DNA of 9,441 nucleotides from Lentisphaerota bacterium (GTDB lineage Bacteria; Verrucomicrobiota; Kiritimatiellia; JAAZAB01): positions 1 to 9,441 of the forward strand of contig JACQHI010000473.1 in assembly GCA_016199105.1 (NCBI GenBank), read 5' to 3'. The notes under the pieces were generated by a model, which saw only the letters and a program-made list of their open reading frames with translations, did not search any database and was not told the DNA's origin. A program made the translations under genes and the position numbers. Positions 6,678 through 9,441 of this stretch are shown piece after piece. Position 1 is the first letter of the stretch; every line of letters begins with the position of its first letter.

Positions 6678-7142
6678 TTATTCTGCGCCCCTTGTCATCT
6701 GCCTGGCATGCACAATATGGAGGGAATCCCGGTGTTGGCTTTGCGTCGGCAAGAGCGCCGAGACGCCGGCATCCAAGGTGATGAGGCGACCGCCATGCCG
6801 GATGGCCAAACCGAGGAGATAGGCGTCCGTGACCTGCCGGTGGCCGACAAGGAGGTCGGAGGGAACGTGCTTGTCCGGCAGGCCAATGTCATCCGGCCAA
6901 AAAACGTGATGCCTCTGCCCGATGATTTCGCCAAGCAAAGCCAGCGCCACCTTTGGAGAGACGGCCTGCGGAATAATCTTCTCATTTGAAGAAATCCGGA
7001 CAAACGCGCATTGCGTCAGCGGGCATGTTGCCCAGCCATTGGAGGCGCTCCCACCAAACCATAGATGAGCCATGCGGTGGTGAACATGAGACGGCCAAGC
7101 CAGTGCGATCAGCATGTTCACGTCAAGCAGACCGACTTTCAT
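6678..7142 (-). CDS. vapC: VapC-family toxin (PIN-domain ribonuclease)
   Basis: This 154-residue PIN-domain protein belongs to the VapC toxins, Mg-dependent endoribonucleases that cut tRNA or rRNA and are silenced by VapB. The first catalytic acid is Asp7 in LLDVNMLIAL. The GWATCPLTQCAFVRI block at 36-50 is typical of one VapC branch, with Gln44 where the family's acidic Glu often sits. The later acids are Asp106 in VTDAYLLGLA and Asp124 in TLDAG. The start overlaps the vapB stop by 4 bp (ATGA), with GGAGG seven bases upstream inside vapB, so translation is coupled to the antitoxin. If Gln44 replaces a metal ligand, activity could be reduced, but relatives with Gln probably exist. The toxin family is clear; the RNA target is unknown. 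Confidence 0.9.
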   Translation of the reverse strand: MKVGLLDVNMLIALAWPSHVHHRMAHLWFGGSASNGWATCPLTQCAFVRISSNEKIIPQAVSPKVALALLGEIIGQRHHVFWPDDIGLPDKHVPSDLLVGHRQVTDAYLLGLAIRHGGRLITLDAGVSALLPTQSQHRDSLHIVHARQMTRGAE

Positions 7143-7372
7143 GGCACGTCCTCCGCCCTGCGCACGTCCTCCAAGGTAATCGGCGGCGCTCCTGACGGGA
7201 CGGAAAAAACAGGGAAACCGGAATCCCTGGGGGCTTTGCGCACCCCCGGCGTTGCGCTTAAGCCGCGTCGAATAAGCTCGGATACCGCCTCGCCAATGGA
7301 CTCCGACTTATCCCGGGCCAGACTCCTTGCGGCGGCCAGAAGTTCGTCGTCGATGGTCAGAGTTGTTCGCAT
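7139..7372 (-). CDS. vapB: VapB-family antitoxin (ribbon-helix-helix)
   Basis: This 77-residue antitoxin precedes and overlaps vapC. The N-terminal MRTTLTIDDELL strand, followed by the helices around residues 12-38 (ESIGEAVSELIRRGL), is the ribbon-helix-helix DNA-binding fold found in many VapB proteins. The Pro-rich tail (about 40-77) should wrap the toxin's active site. VapB-VapC complexes usually repress their own promoter. No ribosome-binding site precedes the ATG, and the predicted transcription start falls on the ATG itself, so the mRNA may be leaderless. The family call rests on the fold pattern and the vapC partner. Confidence 0.88.
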   Translation of the reverse strand: MRTTLTIDDELLAAARSLARDKSESIGEAVSELIRRGLSATPGVRKAPRDSGFPVFSVPSGAPPITLEDVRRAEDVP

Positions 7373-7378
7373 GCCGTC

Positions 7379-7407
7379 AACCTACACGGGCAGGCTGCTG
7401 ATGTCAA
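7379..7407 (-). promoter_or_regulatory. vapBC promoter (apparently leaderless)
   Basis: On the minus strand a perfect TTGACA -35 (7407-7402) is followed by exactly 17 bp and TAGGTT (7384-7379) as -10. The expected start point, about seven bases on, coincides with the A of the vapB ATG at 7372. Confidence 0.55.
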
Positions 7408-7470
7408 GATGTTCATGCATCACGATGCTCTAAATCGCGAACAGCACAACATTTTATCCGTTATTTTGTG

Positions 7471-7827
7471 TTACTCCCTTAGCTCATGGCTGAATCCGTA
7501 CTGACAAAAACGGTAACCGAACGCGAGCCAGAGGGAGACGAAGATGAGATAGAGCGCGTTGTTATAGGCGTCACTGCCCGGCAGGAAGGAGAGTTCTCCC
7601 GCATAGAATCCGCCCAGCAAAGCAAAGGCCAGGATAATCAGGAGAAAACGGTCCATGTGGAAATCGCCTTCCTCCTTCAAATATCCGTAGTTCAGCCCGC
7701 AATACAGCGTCGCCAGGCAATCGCCGCCATTGAAGCCCAGGAGGACATAAGGGCCGTATCCGTCCGGTGTCCAGCAGGTCCAGGCCGTCAACCCGCACCA
7801 GATGATGTTGAAAATTATATCGCCCAT
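7471..7827 (-). CDS. Small membrane protein behind the yefM-yoeB operon, function unknown
   Basis: I do not recognise this 118-residue protein. It is rich in Trp, Tyr, Cys and Gly, with hydrophobic stretches near residues 4-16, 26-46, 59-77 and 88-106, suggesting three or four membrane segments with a short charged loop (KEEGDFH) in the middle. Codon third positions are GC-rich along the whole frame, supporting real coding from the N-terminus. It starts 9 nt after the yoeB stop, so it is probably translated from the toxin operon, though the ATG at 7827 has no ribosome site. An internal ATG at 7656 (Met58) follows a strong AAGGAGGAAGG and could start a 61-residue two-helix form. Neighbouring toxin genes suggest a cargo or accessory role, but that is only inference. 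Confidence 0.65.
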   Translation of the reverse strand: MGDIIFNIIWCGLTAWTCWTPDGYGPYVLLGFNGGDCLATLYCGLNYGYLKEEGDFHMDRFLLIILAFALLGGFYAGELSFLPGSDAYNNALYLIFVSLWLAFGYRFCQYGFSHELRE

Positions 7828-7836
7828 TGCGGATTC

Positions 7837-8100
7837 TCATTCGTAATGCGTCCACATGCGGATGACTTTCACCGTTCGGACGGCATCCAACACCTGGTAC
7901 ACAAGACGGTGTTGAATGTTGATGCGCCGGGAACAAGCACCCGTCAGGTCGCCGGCGAGTTTCTCGTACGGGGGTGGGGTTTGATAGGGGTTGTTTCGCA
8001 AGAGGTCGAGAAGCCGTTCGGCCCTGGGTTTCAACCCCGCGGACGCGAGTTTTTTCGCGTCTTTCCCGGCCTGCGTGGTGTGGACGAGTTGCCAACTCAC
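7837..8100 (-). CDS. yoeB: YoeB-family toxin (Txe/YoeB mRNA interferase)
   Basis: This 87-residue RelE-fold toxin should cleave mRNA at the ribosomal A site when released from YefM. The core motif YEKLAGDL..CSRRI..HRLVY at residues 45-68 and the C-terminal THYE match E. coli YoeB. The catalytic Glu46 and Arg65 fall at the same numbers as in E. coli, and His85-Tyr86 correspond to its His83-Tyr84, so the active site looks intact. I chose the GTG at 8100: it overlaps the antitoxin stop as GTGA and lies eight bases after GGAG. A TTG three bases earlier (8103) is the alternative. The gene is the second of the yefM operon and is followed 9 nt later by a small membrane protein gene. Confidence 0.92.
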   Translation of the reverse strand: MSWQLVHTTQAGKDAKKLASAGLKPRAERLLDLLRNNPYQTPPPYEKLAGDLTGACSRRINIQHRLVYQVLDAVRTVKVIRMWTHYE

Positions 8101-8339
8101 CAATCAAGCTCCTTTTTGCACTTCCGAACCGGCGTCTTAAGTCCCTGGATGATCGTCTTCTTCATGTCCGGAATCGCGGACAGGTACAGCGTTTCCTGAA
8201 CCGCAGACCAGTCCTCCTCCGACACCAGAACGACCGAGTGTCGCTTGCCGGAAATTTGAACGACTTCGTGGGAATCCGCCACCTCGTCCACAAGCGTGTA
8301 AAGTCTCTTGCGGGCTTCGGTTGCCGTCATCGTTGTCAT
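8097..8339 (-). CDS. yefM: YefM/Phd-family antitoxin
   Basis: This 80-residue antitoxin begins MTTMTATEARKRLYTLVDEV, the typical Phd/YefM DNA-binding start. It continues with VVQISGKRHSVVLVSEEDW and LYLSAIPDMKKTIIQG, the segment leading into the toxin-binding tail. It neutralises YoeB and represses its own operon. The ATG at 8339 has AAAGGAG with 8-nt spacing, so it is preferred over an in-frame upstream ATG at 8393, which would lie within the promoter. The stop overlaps the yoeB start (GTGA). Its promoter carries a matching double operator. Confidence 0.93.
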   Translation of the reverse strand: MTTMTATEARKRLYTLVDEVADSHEVVQISGKRHSVVLVSEEDWSAVQETLYLSAIPDMKKTIIQGLKTPVRKCKKELDW

Positions 8340-8354
8340 GGCGATTTCTCCTTT

Positions 8355-8393
8355 CGTACGCAAAACCGTACGCCATAGGGTGAAGAATGTCAA
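8355..8393 (-). promoter_or_regulatory. yefM-yoeB promoter with double CGTACG operator
   Basis: The minus strand reads TTGACA (8393-8388), 17 bp, then TACGGT (8370-8365). Two identical palindromes, CGTACG at 8367-8372 and 8355-8360, are 12 bp apart centre to centre; one covers the -10 and the other the likely transcription start. E. coli YefM binds two TGTACA-core palindromes at the same 12-bp spacing, so this is very probably the autoregulatory operator. Confidence 0.75.
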
Positions 8394-8469
8394 TCGTCTT
8401 CTCCGGGAAATATTCCGACCTGAAGATCACGAACAAAAACAAGGACCCATAGGGTATTCGAGCGGCGCA

Positions 8470-8541
8470 CGAGGGTGGCCCGGCCGCTCCGCGGGCGGGC
8501 ATTGCATCGGATAGCTCCGTCGCGACGGCCACCTCATGAGG
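8470..8541. repeat. REP-like palindrome cluster
   Basis: GAGGGTGGCC (8471-8480) is nearly complementary to GGCCACCTC (8527-8535). Between them are CGGCCG- and CCGCGG-type short palindromes and a perfect CCGTCGCGACGG (8517-8528). CCTCATGAGG (8532-8541) is another perfect palindrome. The core ATAGCTCC-GTC-GCGACGG (8511-8528) recurs with one extra base at 9172-9190, so the two look like copies of one repeat family. Confidence 0.5.
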
Positions 8542-8620
8542 CGTTACGGGACAACCTGCTTTTCTGCATGACATTTTATGCTTATTCTTGTGTTGAGGTG
8601 ACAAATATGTAATAGACAGA

Positions 8621-8650
8621 GGAGGTGGTAGGTGTTGGGTGGTAGGGGGG
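8621..8650 (+). other. G-rich tract covering the ribosome-binding region
   Basis: Thirty bases containing G-runs separated by one to four bases, with the nonamer GGTGGTAGG repeated at 8624-8632 and 8638-8646. It ends in six G residues that double as the Shine-Dalgarno of the gene at 8660. A two-tier G-quadruplex in the mRNA could control translation; this is inference. Confidence 0.45.
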
Positions 8651-8659
8651 TGAAAGACG

Positions 8660-9154
8660 ATGGACATAACCGACCAGATGGACAGTTTTCGTGAGGCAGC
8701 CCGACATCTCTGGAACGTCTATTTTTGGCGTGATGCTGAGCGGGATGGGAGCTGGAATTTGCGTGACGCATTCAGCGAGGTCTATGTGGCGTTGTTTAAT
8801 TCTATCGTTCGTTTTCATCTCCCTGAATCCGCCCCTCCGATTCCCCATCTCTGGGATCCGGGGAAAACAGTCCTTGCCCAGTATCAAGTTGTCGGAAACT
8901 TCGACCGGCTCGTTCTCATGATCAACCGTGACAAGCCTGCTTCCGGATATTGGGACCACCCGACCCAGTACGTCCTTTCTTCGGCAGTCGATCTTCGACT
9001 CATTGCTCTGTTCGATTGGGACCAACTGGGTTTTCGTGACTTTCGATATTTCAGAGTCAGAATCATCAAAGCTGACGATCCTGACCTTGTGGATCGCGAT
9101 GCATTGGCGGAGGCTGCCGACTGCCGTGTTGAGTACGTTGAAGAAAAATCCTGA
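8660..9154 (+). CDS. Conserved-looking protein of unknown function, 164 aa
   Basis: I do not recognise this protein. It is soluble and acidic, with no signal peptide or membrane helix. It is rich in Trp, Phe, Tyr and Asp, with clusters such as FREAARHLWNVYFW near the N-terminus, YWDHPTQYV, and LFDWDQLGFRDFRYFRVRI in the C-terminal third. It looks like a single folded domain starting with an amphipathic helix and ending with a beta-strand and a charged tail (EYVEEKS). The start ATG at 8660 follows an unusual all-G ribosome site. Its codons are less GC-biased at third positions than manB or galK, which suggests transfer or relaxed use. It lies 59 nt before a NifA-like regulator on the same strand, separated by a hairpin repeat. 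Confidence 0.75.
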   Translation: MDITDQMDSFREAARHLWNVYFWRDAERDGSWNLRDAFSEVYVALFNSIVRFHLPESAPPIPHLWDPGKTVLAQYQVVGNFDRLVLMINRDKPASGYWDHPTQYVLSSAVDLRLIALFDWDQLGFRDFRYFRVRIIKADDPDLVDRDALAEAADCRVEYVEEKS

Positions 9155-9165
9155 ACCCTGACTTG

Positions 9166-9194
9166 TCCGCCATAGCTCCTTGAGCGACGGAGGA
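9166..9194. repeat. Short hairpin repeat flanked by 9-bp direct repeats
   Basis: Two 13-nt arms (9166-9178 and 9182-9194) pair at 10 of 13 positions around CTT, with the core ATAGCTCC-TTGA-GCGACGG shared with 8511-8528. The nonamer GAACCCTGA occurs at 9153-9161 and again at 9193-9201, on either side of the hairpin, as a target duplication would. It may also weakly terminate the upstream gene. Confidence 0.5.
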
Positions 9195-9213
9195 ACCCTG
9201 AACAACCTGGTTC

Positions 9214-9441
9214 ATGCTTATGAAAGAACCTGACCTGACGGAAAATTCGGAGTTGGAAATTCTGTACCGGATTTCCCAGGCGCTGGCGCATCAGCACGAT
9301 GTTTCGGCCCTGCTTCAGGAGGTGCTGGACATCCTGGAGCGGGAAATGGGCATGGTGCGCGGCACGTTCACCCTGCGCAAGCCCGAGTCGGACGTGTTTT
9401 CCATCGAGGCTTCGCGGGGGTTGACCGAGGAGGAGCGGAAG
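9214..9441 (+). CDS. NifA-like sigma-54 activator, N-terminal GAF domain (partial)
   Basis: The 76 visible residues begin a protein that runs off the right edge. The pattern LEILYRISQALAHQHDVSAL, then LLQEVLDILEREMGMVRGTFTLRKP and FSIEASRGLTEEERK, is the start of the GAF sensor domain typical of NifA and related sigma-54-dependent enhancer-binding proteins. The AAA+ and helix-turn-helix parts would lie beyond the window. An in-frame stop at 9199-9201 limits the start to the ATG at 9214 or the one at 9220. Neither has a good ribosome site; a GGAGGA lies 19 nt upstream and belongs to the hairpin repeat. In non-diazotrophs such NifA-like proteins regulate other processes, so nitrogen fixation should not be assumed. 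It could instead be a GAF-containing histidine kinase. Confidence 0.75.
   Translation, partial: MLMKEPDLTENSELEILYRISQALAHQHDVSALLQEVLDILEREMGMVRGTFTLRKPESDVFSIEASRGLTEEERK

Larger units (their letters stand above)
8394..8659. other. Gene-free gap between divergent yefM and the 164-aa gene
   Basis: I see no gene in this stretch. Together with the yefM promoter it makes up about 320 bases without coding. From left to right it holds ordinary sequence to about 8460, a GC-rich palindrome cluster (8470-8541), an AT-rich segment (about 8570-8615) that could carry the promoter of the plus-strand gene, and a G-rich tract (8621-8650). Open frames across it on the minus strand lack any recognisable protein pattern. 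Confidence 0.6.

Noticed and set aside
7486..8199. A 237-codon plus-strand open frame opposite the membrane protein and yoeB-yefM
   Set aside because: It spans three minus-strand genes, two of them confidently identified, and shows no protein-like features.
8340..8393. N-terminal extension of YefM to the ATG at 8393
   Set aside because: The extra 18 codons overlap the -35/-10 and the double operator; the internal ATG at 8339 has a strong ribosome site and matches the family start.
8470..8541. A tRNA or small structured RNA gene in the GC-rich palindrome cluster
   Set aside because: I could find no tRNA arms or known riboswitch core; the similarity to 9166-9194 favours a repeat family.
8137..8667. 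A 176-codon minus-strand open frame across the gap upstream of yefM
   Set aside because: Its end overlaps yefM in another frame, and its body is a translation of the palindrome cluster and G-rich tract.
1..9441. CRISPR array, integron attC sites or an insertion-sequence transposase
   Set aside because: No regularly spaced direct repeats, no attC-like core sites and no transposase or integrase motif seen on either strand.

Overview
This is a GC-rich bacterial chromosomal window. Three features point weakly towards the PVC side of the tree (Verrucomicrobia, Lentisphaerae, Kiritimatiellota): the GNHTDYN-type galactokinase, a NifA-like activator, and intergenic gaps full of palindromic repeat elements. 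No rRNA or marker gene is present, so this placement is inference only. I see no tRNA, rRNA, CRISPR array or insertion-sequence transposase.

Layout. 1-425 (minus, runs off the left edge): N-terminal third of a TviB/WbpO-type UDP-HexNAc 6-dehydrogenase. Diverging from it, 672-1994 and 1991-3163 (plus): a phosphomannomutase/phosphoglucomutase and a galactokinase joined by an ATGA overlap. 3175-3356: a long imperfect inverted repeat. 3388-4428 (plus): a two-helix potassium channel with a cytoplasmic RCK domain. 4449-4498: a structured inverted repeat between convergent genes. 4530-6593 (minus): a cytoplasmic GH36-type alpha-galactosidase. 6678-8339 (minus): two toxin-antitoxin modules, VapBC and YefM-YoeB, with a small membrane protein just behind yoeB. 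8340-8659: a gene-free gap holding the yefM promoter/operator, a repeat-like palindrome cluster and a G-rich tract. 8660-9154 (plus): an unrecognised 164-aa protein. 9214-9441 (plus, runs off the right edge): the GAF domain of a NifA-like regulator.

How the parts may work together. The left third is a sugar-nucleotide and polysaccharide region: a sugar-phosphate mutase, a sugar-1-kinase and a uronic-acid-forming dehydrogenase. The GH36 enzyme could release the galactose that the kinase phosphorylates. Both enzymes depart from their family at a residue expected to contact the far (C4/C6) side of galactose: Asn36 in the kinase, His318 in the hydrolase. The true substrate may therefore not be plain galactose.

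The right half is an accessory region. The yefM promoter carries two CGTACG palindromes 12 bp apart, the spacing known for YefM operators. Three minus-strand promoters share a TTGAC(A/T) -35, a 17-bp spacer and a weak TANNNT -10; the one before vapB places the predicted transcription start on the ATG. Nothing here is clearly a new defence system. The least explained items are the membrane protein behind yoeB, the 164-aa orphan and the repeat-like elements.
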